Below, in pieces: positions 24,409-32,509 of a DNA stretch of 36,222 bases. The notes below the pieces were generated by a model. That model did not search any database, was not told the DNA's origin, and saw nothing but the letters and a program-made list of their open reading frames with translations. The stretch spans positions 1 to 36,222 of the forward strand of contig KQ959676.1 of the NCBI GenBank assembly GCA_001552935.1, in the 5' to 3' direction. This stretch comes from Umbribacter vaginalis. Its GTDB lineage: Bacteria; Actinomycetota; Coriobacteriia; Coriobacteriales; Eggerthellaceae. A program made the translations under genes and the position numbers. The first letter of the stretch is position 1; each line of letters opens with the position of its first letter.

Positions 24409-25608
24409 TTACGCAGTGCGAACCTTACACGCTTCAAGTGCGGCAATGCCAGGAAGTTCTTTTCCTTCAATAAATTCCATTGACGCTCCACCACCTGTTG
24501 AAATAAAGCTCATTTTGCTACTTAACCCGCAGCGTGCAACCGCACACGCGCTATCACCGCCACCAATAACGCTTATCGTATCAGGCGCATCAGCAAGACA
24601 TTGTGCGATAGCTTTTGTGCCGTGTGCAAACACTGGCTGCTCGAAGGCACCCATAGGCCCATTCCAAAATACGCAGCGTGCACTATGCAGTGCTTCAGCA
24701 AAACTATGGGAACTATCAGGGCCAATATCAAGCCCCATCATGTGCTCTGGAATTGCATCGACCGATACCACTTGTATATCATGCGTGTTATCAAGCGATG
24801 GCGCCACCACAACATCGTGCGGCAATAACAGCGCAACACCTTTGCTTTGCGCGAGCTTCATAATGCGGCGTGCTTCGTCAAGATAGTCGTTTTGCACGAG
24901 TGACGCACCCACATTCTTTCCCTGAGCAGCCAAAAACGTAAAGCACATCGCACCGCCTATAAGCAGCGTATCGGCATGTTCAAGCAGCGAGGTAATAACG
25001 CCAATTTTGTCGGACACTTTCGAGCCGCCGAGCACCACCGCAAAGGGATGCGCAGGCTGCGTAACCAACTGGGTAAGCGTTTCAATTTCACGCTGAATAA
25101 GAAAACCAGCAAACGAAGGAAGAAGTTTCGTGATAGCAGCAACAGATGCATGAGCACGATGCACACAGCCAAACGCATCATTGCAATAGATGTCTGCTAA
25201 CGATGCCAGCTCACGCGCATACGATTCATCATTTGAATACTCACGCGCATCGAAACGTACATTTTCAAGCAGCAAAACGTCTTTATTGCCAAGCGATGCC
25301 GCTTTAATACGAGCGTCGCTACCAACCGTATCATGCGCACACAAAACTGGTGTACCAAGCAGCGAACTTAAACGCAAAGCAATCGGACGCAGCGAAAGAT
25401 TATCATCGGGAACAGAACCTTTTGGACGACCTCGATGGCTTGCAATAATAATCTTTGCGTTGTGCTCGATAAGATACATAATCGTTGGCAACGCTGCAAC
25501 AAGTCGCGTATCATCAAGTACGCTCATGCCATCGCATGGAGCGTTTAAATCGAGACGCAACAATACACGCTTACCAGCTACATCTTGAGAATCTATGGTA
25601 GGTAGCAT
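24409..25608 (-). CDS. pgk: Phosphoglycerate kinase
   Basis: Makes ATP from 1,3-bisphosphoglycerate in glycolysis. The 399-residue product has the N-terminal LLRLDLNAPCDG substrate motif, SHRGRPKG, LLENVRFDAREY, AVVLGGSKVSDKIGV, and the C-terminal nucleotide-binding WNGPMGAFE and SVIGGGDSACAV segments. In the family signature the usual VDFNVP is LDLNAP. GGGGA precedes the ATG. It sits between gapA and tpiA, the canonical order. Confidence 0.96.
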   Translation of the reverse strand: MLPTIDSQDVAGKRVLLRLDLNAPCDGMSVLDDTRLVAALPTIMYLIEHNAKIIIASHRGRPKGSVPDDNLSLRPIALRLSSLLGTPVLCAHDTVGSDARIKAASLGNKDVLLLENVRFDAREYSNDESYARELASLADIYCNDAFGCVHRAHASVAAITKLLPSFAGFLIQREIETLTQLVTQPAHPFAVVLGGSKVSDKIGVITSLLEHADTLLIGGAMCFTFLAAQGKNVGASLVQNDYLDEARRIMKLAQSKGVALLLPHDVVVAPSLDNTHDIQVVSVDAIPEHMMGLDIGPDSSHSFAEALHSARCVFWNGPMGAFEQPVFAHGTKAIAQCLADAPDTISVIGGGDSACAVARCGLSSKMSFISTGGGASMEFIEGKELPGIAALEACKVRTA

Positions 25609-25724
25609 TCAATTTCCCCATTTCATACCAATACAAAATCGAACCGTGCAACATAATACACAAAGCACACAAGCAGATACCTTACAACCATGATACCTCT
25701 GTTGTACTTTCCAAACACACCACG

Positions 25725-25748
25725 CTCGCATGCAGCGACACATGCGAG
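25725..25748 (-). other. Hairpin between gapA and pgk
   Basis: A perfect 8-bp inverted repeat CTCGCATG/CATGCGAG with an 8-nt loop, about 30 bp past the gapA stop, without a T-run. It could reduce readthrough or mark an RNA-processing site that makes gapA more abundant than pgk. Confidence 0.4.
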
Positions 25749-25779
25749 GCTTAATGGAAATCACACACTACATGACACG

Positions 25780-26784
25780 TTAGGCAATCATGATTTTTGC
25801 AAGATCAGCAACGCGTTTTGAGTATGCCCATTCATTGTCATACCACGCAATTACTTTGCAGAAATTGCTGTTGTCGCCCAATACCATGGTAAGTTTTGAA
25901 TCAAATACGCATGAATACGGATTACCGATAATATCAACTGAAACTAACGGATCGGTTGAATACTGAATGATGCCTTTAAATGTGCTTTCAGCTGCACGTT
26001 CAAGCGCTTCATTTACTTCAGACACGCAAACAGCACGCTCAAGTTCGCATGTTAAATCGACCATGGATGCATCAGGTGTTGGAACACGCGTTGCAAAACC
26101 ATCAAATTTACCTGCAAGCTCAGGAATAACAAGCGACACCGCTTTTGCAGCACCCGTTGTTGTTGGAATCATAGAAAGTGCTGCCGCACGGGCACGACGT
26201 AAATCTTTATGAGGTAAATCAAGAATTTTTTGATCATTCGTATAGGAATGAATGGTATTCATAAATCCGCGTTTAATACCAAAGGTGTCAAGCAGCACTT
26301 TTGCAAGCGGCGCTAAACAATTCGTAGTGCAGGAAGCGTTTGACACAATCGTGTGCTTATCAGGGTTATATTCAGAATCGTTTACACCCATAACAATTGT
26401 TTTATCAACATTTTTGCCCGGCGCAGTAATAATAACTTTACGAGCGCCCGACTCAATATGAGCGCGCGCAGTATTACCATCACGAAAATGCCCTGTTGAT
26501 TCGATGACAACGTCCACGTTATGACTACCCCACGGTACTCCATGAGGATCACGATCGCCATATACCGCTGCGGTTTTCCCATCAACCGTAAGCGAATTGG
26601 CAGTGCACGATACGTTATCAAAGCGCTTACCATGCACTGAATCGAACTTCAATAAGTGGGCCATTGCTTCTGGTGAACCAGGATCATTTATGGCAACCAC
26701 TTCGCAGGTGGGGTCATCAAATAATGCGCGGTAGACTAACCGACCAATACGCCCAAAGCCATTGATTCCAATTCGAGTTGTCAT
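25780..26784 (-). CDS. gapA: Glyceraldehyde-3-phosphate dehydrogenase, type I
   Basis: Oxidises glyceraldehyde 3-phosphate to 1,3-bisphosphoglycerate. The 334-residue product starts TRIGINGFGRIGRLVYRA (Rossmann motif) and has the catalytic C152 in SNASCTTNCLAP, the TTTGAAKAVSLVIPEL segment and WYDNEWAYSKRV near the C terminus. The acidic residue in VAINDPG (about D34) favours NAD. AAGGA precedes the ATG. It follows whiA by 57 bp and heads the glycolytic run. Confidence 0.97.
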   Translation of the reverse strand: MTTRIGINGFGRIGRLVYRALFDDPTCEVVAINDPGSPEAMAHLLKFDSVHGKRFDNVSCTANSLTVDGKTAAVYGDRDPHGVPWGSHNVDVVIESTGHFRDGNTARAHIESGARKVIITAPGKNVDKTIVMGVNDSEYNPDKHTIVSNASCTTNCLAPLAKVLLDTFGIKRGFMNTIHSYTNDQKILDLPHKDLRRARAAALSMIPTTTGAAKAVSLVIPELAGKFDGFATRVPTPDASMVDLTCELERAVCVSEVNEALERAAESTFKGIIQYSTDPLVSVDIIGNPYSCVFDSKLTMVLGDNSNFCKVIAWYDNEWAYSKRVADLAKIMIA

Positions 26785-26841
26785 AGTTGTCCTTCCCTTA
26801 ACGGTATTGAGGTATAGCTTTATTGTAAAGTATGTGAGTGC

Positions 26842-27765
26842 TTAAATGTCATGAGCAAGCTGCTCTATGCGACGGATACGATGGTAAATGGCAGATTTCG
26901 ATAACGGCGGTGAGGCATATTCACCCAATTGCTTAAGCGTTGCGTTCGGATAACTTACGCGAAGCTGAATTACTTCGCGCAAAGCTTGCGGAAGACCCTC
27001 GATACCAAACGCGCCCAGCACCTTTTTCATGGCATAAATTTGATCGACAGAAGCATTAGCAGCTTTTGTTGTATTTGCAATTTCAGCATTGATGACGCGA
27101 TTAACATCATTGCGCACGCTTTTTACAACACGTTCATTTTCCATTGTGAGTGCTGCTTGATGAGCTCCTACACACGCAAGAAATTCGCTTATCGCTTCCC
27201 CGCTTTTTAAGTAAATCATATATGAACTGCGTCGTTGCATAATACGCGCCGAAATAAGACGTTTTTCCAAAAGCTGTACTAACGCGCGAGCATGTTCTTC
27301 TTGTTCAATAACCATCTCAAAGTGGAAATCACCACGCGGATTAGAAATAAAACCGCTTCCCATAAAACAGCCACGCAAATAGGCTGCTTGACAGCATTGC
27401 TTAGCAATAAGATGGGAGTCCAAACCCTGTACAAAACCATCGTTTCGCAAAATTCCCATAGTAGCAAGTGCCTTTTTCAACTGGGGCTGAAACGCAAACT
27501 CAATAAGATAATTAGGAGTTTTGTGAAGAACGCTGCGGCGGATAATAAGATTGGTTTCAAGATCAAACAACTCGTGTGCAAGCCGAATAACCAAACGCGC
27601 AACCGAAGGAATATCGGTTGACAGTTCAAGGCGATACATGTCTTTACCAGCCAAAACGAGAGTGCCTTCCGTACGCAACAACGCGGACAGGCAAGCGATG
27701 CCACAGTGTGTACACTCCCCTTCTACATGCGATAATTCTACTTTAACGTCGGTTGCAAATGACAC
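26842..27765 (-). CDS. whiA: WhiA-family DNA-binding protein
   Basis: A 307-residue protein combining a degenerate LAGLIDADG homing-endonuclease-like core (YLRGCFMGSGFISNPRGDFHFEM) with a C-terminal helix-turn-helix (LKQLGEYASPPLSKSAIYHRIRRIEQLA). In Streptomyces it controls sporulation genes; in non-sporulating Gram-positives it binds DNA and affects division and segregation. The start is GTG (27765) with GGAGG 10 nt upstream inside yvcK, whose end it overlaps by 28 bp. The rapZ-yvcK-whiA order is strongly conserved. Confidence 0.95.
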   Translation of the reverse strand: MSFATDVKVELSHVEGECTHCGIACLSALLRTEGTLVLAGKDMYRLELSTDIPSVARLVIRLAHELFDLETNLIIRRSVLHKTPNYLIEFAFQPQLKKALATMGILRNDGFVQGLDSHLIAKQCCQAAYLRGCFMGSGFISNPRGDFHFEMVIEQEEHARALVQLLEKRLISARIMQRRSSYMIYLKSGEAISEFLACVGAHQAALTMENERVVKSVRNDVNRVINAEIANTTKAANASVDQIYAMKKVLGAFGIEGLPQALREVIQLRVSYPNATLKQLGEYASPPLSKSAIYHRIRRIEQLAHDI

Positions 27766-28775
27766 GCGCGTAACACCTCCTCGAATGCTTCACGCAATAG
27801 GCGTGGATCATGCCACGTAGGAAGTGCGTCGTCAATGAGACGGCGCGCGCAAACTGAAATTCCCTTTTCTCGAAGTGCTTCTTGTTGTGTGTCATCCCAT
27901 ACCACAGGTGTTTTTTCATGATGAGGCGTGTGAACAATCACCCAGTTCAAACGTCCTTCAAGTCCAAAACGCAATAAAGCTTCAACGTGTTCAAGCACTG
28001 ACATACCACGCGTTTCACCTTGAATATCAGCAAGCGAGCACACAAATACCACATACGCCGACGACGCACGGATAGCATCCACAACGCCAGGGACAAGCAA
28101 GTTCGCAATGATAGATGTAAAGAGCGATCCAGGGCCAAGCACAATTAAATTGGCGCTGCGCAGTGCATCGAGAGCTGGCTCATAAGCTTGCAGCGTATCG
28201 GGTGATTCAAGCGATACGGTATTAAGCGCACTGCGGGAATGAGACGCAAGCGCCTGACCACGCAACAACCGCCCTTCATTGTTGCGCGCAAGAAGCGTAA
28301 CGCGCTCAAGTGTTGAAGGGTACACGTTTCCGCGGGCATGAAGCAGCTGAGCACAGGTTTTAATAGCTGTTGGGAACGATCCTGTTGTTTGCTCAAGAGC
28401 AGAAAGCATTAAATTTCCAAGCGTATGATTTTCAGCAAAAGTAAAACGCAAACGGAACGCCTGTGTGAATGCATCAGTCGGGCATGCCGCCATCGCCGAT
28501 AAGCATTTACGCACATCGCCTGGTGTGCTTGCACCTGCTTCATCACGCAGAATACCACTTGAGCCACCATCATCTGCCATTGCTACAACACATGAAGTTT
28601 CTATTCCCATAGATAACAGCGTGCGAATTGATACAGGCGCACCTGTTCCCCCACCTACTACGACCGCTTTAATAGAACGCTCACTTACAGCATGAGCTGG
28701 CAAAGCTTCAAACGCTTCAGTAAGCGAGGGGTCGTGAACAAAAGGTCCATCGCTTTTTTTAAAATTAATGTGCAC
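27738..28775 (-). CDS. yvcK: YvcK/CofD-like gluconeogenesis factor
   Basis: A 345-residue protein of the YvcK family, which in Bacillus binds UDP-sugars and is needed for morphology and peptidoglycan synthesis on gluconeogenic carbon sources. Family motifs are VVVGGGTGAPVSIRTLL near the N terminus, MADDGGSSGILRDE, GDVRKCL and LGPGSLFTSIIANLLVPG. The first 35 residues before the Rossmann-like motif are variable. The GTG at 28775 follows AAGGAG by 8 nt. It lies 5 bp after rapZ. Confidence 0.94.
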   Translation of the reverse strand: MHINFKKSDGPFVHDPSLTEAFEALPAHAVSERSIKAVVVGGGTGAPVSIRTLLSMGIETSCVVAMADDGGSSGILRDEAGASTPGDVRKCLSAMAACPTDAFTQAFRLRFTFAENHTLGNLMLSALEQTTGSFPTAIKTCAQLLHARGNVYPSTLERVTLLARNNEGRLLRGQALASHSRSALNTVSLESPDTLQAYEPALDALRSANLIVLGPGSLFTSIIANLLVPGVVDAIRASSAYVVFVCSLADIQGETRGMSVLEHVEALLRFGLEGRLNWVIVHTPHHEKTPVVWDDTQQEALREKGISVCARRLIDDALPTWHDPRLLREAFEEVLRACHLQPTLK

Positions 28776-28780
28776 GAATG

Positions 28781-29707
28781 TTACTCCTTGCTTGTAGCGC
28801 TACGCGCAGAAGGTTCGCGTTTTTGCGCGAGCGATAAATCGCGGTGCGCAACACTCACGCGATAACCAAGCGAAGCAAGATACTCACCTGTCACTTCTGC
28901 TAAACATACGCTGCGATGTTGACCGCCCGTACAGCCAATGCCAATTGCCAGCTGCTGTTTACCCTCATTTACGTAACCAGGCATAACGCAGTCAAGCAAA
29001 GCTTCCCAGCGCTTGAGAAACTTTTCTGTCTCTTCGTTATACAACACGTAATCGCGCACTTCTTGATCGAGCCCTGTTAAGTATTTTAAGCGAGCTTCAT
29101 AGTAGGGATTAGGAAGAAATCGCACATCAACTACTAAATCGGCATCGCGAGGTACGCCGTGTTTAAAGCCGAACGAATATACCGTAACGGCAAGCCCACG
29201 CGTTGTTGCACCGTGCGCAAACGCTTCATTGAGCTTTGTGCGAAGCTCAGCAGGCAACATATGAGTAGTATCAATAATTACATGAGCACGCTGACGAATG
29301 TCGTACAACACATCGCGCTCGCGTGCTATCCCGCGTGAAATAGACGCTCCATCATCGCATAAAGGATGACGGCGCCGCGATGATTTATAGCGAGCGATAA
29401 GTTTTTCATCTGCTGCATCGAGAAATAAAATACGTATCGAAATATGTTGTGTTGCAAGGTGCTCAAGTTCATCGTGCATGTGTTCAAAAAAATTACCCAT
29501 GCGTGCATCACAAACAACTGCCAACTTACGACACGGCGTATCGGGTTTGTTCTTACAAAGCTCAATAAGCCCACCTATCAGCGCAGGAGGCAAATTATCA
29601 ACGCAAAAATATCCCAGATCTTCAAAAACGCGCAGCGCTTCGGTTCGTCCTGCGCCACTCATTCCTGTTACGATAACAAGATCAAAAGCATCCTGTTCAG
29701 ATGTCAT
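28781..29707 (-). CDS. rapZ: RNase adapter/nucleotide-binding protein RapZ (YvcJ)
   Basis: A 308-residue P-loop protein. RapZ guides RNase E to glmZ RNA in E. coli; Gram-positive YvcJ hydrolyses nucleotides and its role is less clear. Motifs are TGMSGAGRTEALRVFEDLGYF with FCVDNLPPALI, the RRRHPL segment, and the C-terminal GIGCTGGQHRSVCLAE. The Walker A lysine is Arg (GAGRT), which is also usual in other actinobacterial members. A strong AAGGAGG precedes the ATG. A TATAAT box just after uvrC probably drives rapZ-yvcK-whiA. Confidence 0.95.
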   Translation of the reverse strand: MTSEQDAFDLVIVTGMSGAGRTEALRVFEDLGYFCVDNLPPALIGGLIELCKNKPDTPCRKLAVVCDARMGNFFEHMHDELEHLATQHISIRILFLDAADEKLIARYKSSRRRHPLCDDGASISRGIARERDVLYDIRQRAHVIIDTTHMLPAELRTKLNEAFAHGATTRGLAVTVYSFGFKHGVPRDADLVVDVRFLPNPYYEARLKYLTGLDQEVRDYVLYNEETEKFLKRWEALLDCVMPGYVNEGKQQLAIGIGCTGGQHRSVCLAEVTGEYLASLGYRVSVAHRDLSLAQKREPSARSATSKE

Positions 29708-29830
29708 GCATACCTCCTTACAACAGCAGTTATGTTGATAGTACTACCACAAAAACAGCGTTGCGGCGCGCGACATGCGCGAATAACACTCCAGCACACG
29801 CGCGCTTGTTTTCCCGTTATTTCAAGTACC

Positions 29831-29836
29831 ATTATA
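29831..29836 (-). promoter_or_regulatory. -10 box upstream of rapZ
   Basis: A perfect minus-strand TATAAT 12 bp past the uvrC stop and about 120 bp before rapZ. No good -35 was found, so this is tentative. Confidence 0.35.
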
Positions 29837-29847
29837 AAGCAAAACCA

Positions 29848-31863
29848 CTACCGTTGTATGGCGTGAGCACGCTCGGAATACAGCTGCAACACGTGATACA
29901 CTTCCCGCGCAACATCATCAGGCACAATATGAGCTTCTATCAGCTGCTCACACGACGCTGCACGCAAATTCTTAAACGAACCAAAATAATGCAGAAGCGC
30001 TTTTTTACGCTTCGGACCAATACCGCTAACTTCGTCAAGTATGCTGGTAGTCATGCCTTTTTGTCGCAGCTCACGATGAAACGTAATTGCAAAACGATGT
30101 GCTTCATCACGCACTGCCTTCACCAAATACAAAGACGGTGAACCCATAGGCAACACCACAGGCTCGCTGCCTTGCCAAGGCACAAACAATTCTTCGTCAC
30201 GCTTTGCTAAACCTGCAAGTGCAATGTCGTGGATATCCATTTCATCAAACATGGCAATAACGGCATTCAACTGGGGTAAACCACCATCAAGAATAATCAA
30301 ATCGGGCTTTGAGCCAAAGTTTTTATCGGCCATACGAGAAGCGCAATAACGGCGTTTCATAACTTCTTGCATACTTAAAAAATCGTTTGCTTCATCAAGA
30401 GGTGTCTTAATTTTGAAACGGCGATATTGCGATGTATCGGCTTTTCCATTCACAAATACTACCATCGACGCAACCGTATACGCACCATGAAACGTTGAAA
30501 TGTCGAAACACTCGATGCGCATCGGCGGGCGCTCCATAGCAAGCGCATTTTCAAGCTGCAGCAACGCAGTATTCGTGCGATTCGTGTCGTAATTGTTCTT
30601 CACTTTATAGCGAAGCAGCGTATGTTTTGCCTGCTGATTTGCAAGTTTAAGGAATGCAGCCTTTTCACCTTTTTGCGGAGTGCTAAACCGCACACGCGCA
30701 CCTTTTTTTGATGCCAGCTTTTCAGTAAGCCACGCTTCCATAAGTTCTTTATCTTCAGGCAGCTCATCAACACAAATTTCTTTGGGAATTGAACTTGTTT
30801 GCTCATAGTAGCGTAGCAAAAACATATGCAATAAATCTTGCGTAGGAACATTTGACCCCTTGTTCAGAACAAACTCGTTTGCATTAAGCACTTGACCTTC
30901 GCGCACCATTAATACATGAGCACCAGCAAGCTCGTCTTCGCGATACATGCCGATAACGTCAATATCAAGCAAGCGTCCTACCTGCACATTTTGCTTGGAA
31001 TGCAATGATGAAAGCACATCAAGGCGGCTTTTTATGCGCGCTGCTTTCTCAAACTCAAGATTGCCAGCAGCTGCTTGCATTGCACGCGTTAGTTCGTCTT
31101 CAAACTCTTTATGTTGACCGTTCAGAAAACGAGTTACTTTTTCAACATTTTTAGCGTAATCATCGGTAGAGATGCGTCCACAGCATGCACCAGGAGCTAA
31201 TCCTACATGACAATCAAAACATGGTTTGCTAAAAGCATAATGTGCAGGAACGGGTACGAGTTCGGGTGCAGGGGAAGCACCGCGTGCACCGTGCGCTTTC
31301 AATACACGCTGCATACGCCGCCATTCAGGGCAGCGTGCGCTACACAGCGGCACTACTTTGCGGGCAATTTCTATTAAGCGGCGCGCTGCACGTGAATCGG
31401 TAAACGGTCCAAAATAGCGCGTTGTTTTCACGTGTTTCTCGCGCGTGTATTTGATTGCGGGAAACATATCGTCCATCGTTAAGGCAATGAATGGATATGT
31501 TTTGTCATCCTTAAAATCGGCATTAAAGAAAGGAGCATACTGAGCAATTAAGTTTCTTTCAAGTACCAGTGATTCGTGTTCATTATTCACAACTAAATAT
31601 TCAAAGGAATCAATTTGTGCTACCAGCAAGGGAATTTTTGGACGATCGTCCAAAAAACCGATATATTGACGCATACGCGCGCGCAGCTGCTTTGCTTTCC
31701 CCACGTAAATGACTTCGCCCTGAGCATTTTTCCACAAATAGCACCCTGGCTTAGCAGGAACGAATTCAAGCTCTTTTTTGAGTCGCTCAATTTTTTTTGC
31801 TTGCTGTTCGCGAATATTATCACGCAGCGCAACATAGCGAATATGCTGGGAGTTATCGCTCAT
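29848..31863 (-). CDS. uvrC: UvrABC system protein C
   Basis: Nuclease subunit that makes both incisions in nucleotide-excision repair. The 671-residue product has an N-terminal GIY-YIG domain (GCYLWKNAQGEVIYVGKAKQ), a cysteine-containing central segment, a UVR domain (LTRAMQAAAGNLEFEKAARI) that contacts UvrB, an RNase H-like endonuclease domain (RIECFDISTFHG, LIILDGGLPQLNAV), and C-terminal helix-hairpin-helix motifs (VSGIGPKRKKALLHYFGS). The ribosome site at 31863 is weak. It starts 20 bp after the GNAT gene, so uvrA-GNAT-uvrC are probably cotranscribed. Confidence 0.97.
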   Translation of the reverse strand: MSDNSQHIRYVALRDNIREQQAKKIERLKKELEFVPAKPGCYLWKNAQGEVIYVGKAKQLRARMRQYIGFLDDRPKIPLLVAQIDSFEYLVVNNEHESLVLERNLIAQYAPFFNADFKDDKTYPFIALTMDDMFPAIKYTREKHVKTTRYFGPFTDSRAARRLIEIARKVVPLCSARCPEWRRMQRVLKAHGARGASPAPELVPVPAHYAFSKPCFDCHVGLAPGACCGRISTDDYAKNVEKVTRFLNGQHKEFEDELTRAMQAAAGNLEFEKAARIKSRLDVLSSLHSKQNVQVGRLLDIDVIGMYREDELAGAHVLMVREGQVLNANEFVLNKGSNVPTQDLLHMFLLRYYEQTSSIPKEICVDELPEDKELMEAWLTEKLASKKGARVRFSTPQKGEKAAFLKLANQQAKHTLLRYKVKNNYDTNRTNTALLQLENALAMERPPMRIECFDISTFHGAYTVASMVVFVNGKADTSQYRRFKIKTPLDEANDFLSMQEVMKRRYCASRMADKNFGSKPDLIILDGGLPQLNAVIAMFDEMDIHDIALAGLAKRDEELFVPWQGSEPVVLPMGSPSLYLVKAVRDEAHRFAITFHRELRQKGMTTSILDEVSGIGPKRKKALLHYFGSFKNLRAASCEQLIEAHIVPDDVAREVYHVLQLYSERAHAIQR

Positions 31864-31883
31864 ACTACACGCCAGCTATAGCT

Positions 31884-32414
31884 TTATGAAAGTAATTTTT
31901 CGTAGACGTAGCGCAGTTTTGTAGGCTCGGTAGTATGGAGTAGATGGAAGCTTCCAACGTGCGTGTATCCTAATTTCTCCAACAGCGCTTGCATGCGAAT
32001 GTTACCGGGGTGCGTGTCAACGCGCAACGCTCGCAGATGATGCTGGTGCGCAAGAGTTTCTGCAAAGCCAAAAAGCGCAGTTGCGGTGCCACGACGTGCA
32101 ACATGCGTATTGGTGGCAACGCGATGAATAGTAAGATAGTCGGGGTTTTGTGATGTTCCTGGTGTATTCCACGCACCGTCAATCGAGTCGTATTCCACAT
32201 CGCCCTGAACCGTAAACATAGCAACGCCTAGAAAAACGTCCTGTTCAGTTGCAACATACAGCTCCCTATGCTCAATGTCAGCGCGAATGGTTTCAGGAAA
32301 TGGACGCCCGCTTTGCCACTGGTCGATACCAAGCTGCGCTAGCTGCGCGCGGCCATCAGCATACACTGCTGAGATAGCATCAAAATCTTGCATTGTAGCA
32401 GGGCGAATTTCCAT
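31884..32414 (-). CDS. GNAT-family N-acetyltransferase
   Basis: A 176-residue protein of the GCN5-related fold: EIRPATMQDFDAISAVY at the N terminus, a central YLTIHRVATNTHVARRGTATALFGFAE acetyl-CoA-binding segment (RRGTAT in place of the usual R/QxxGxG/A), and RALRVDTHPGNIRMQALLEKLGY near the C terminus. The substrate cannot be told. The ATG at 32414 follows AAAGGG. It is wedged between uvrA and uvrC, which are often adjacent. Confidence 0.88.
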   Translation of the reverse strand: MEIRPATMQDFDAISAVYADGRAQLAQLGIDQWQSGRPFPETIRADIEHRELYVATEQDVFLGVAMFTVQGDVEYDSIDGAWNTPGTSQNPDYLTIHRVATNTHVARRGTATALFGFAETLAHQHHLRALRVDTHPGNIRMQALLEKLGYTHVGSFHLLHTTEPTKLRYVYEKLLS

Positions 32415-32509
32415 AGTTATCCCTTTCATTAACAGCAAACCATACAAAAGACTACCGGCACATGCAAACGCGTGCACGGAAACGCAAACGCGCATATGAG
32501 CGCTAGAAT

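Noticed and set aside
29645-29668. Walker A Lys replaced by Arg in RapZ (GAGRT)
   Set aside because: This Arg is common in actinobacterial RapZ homologues, so it is not specific to this organism.
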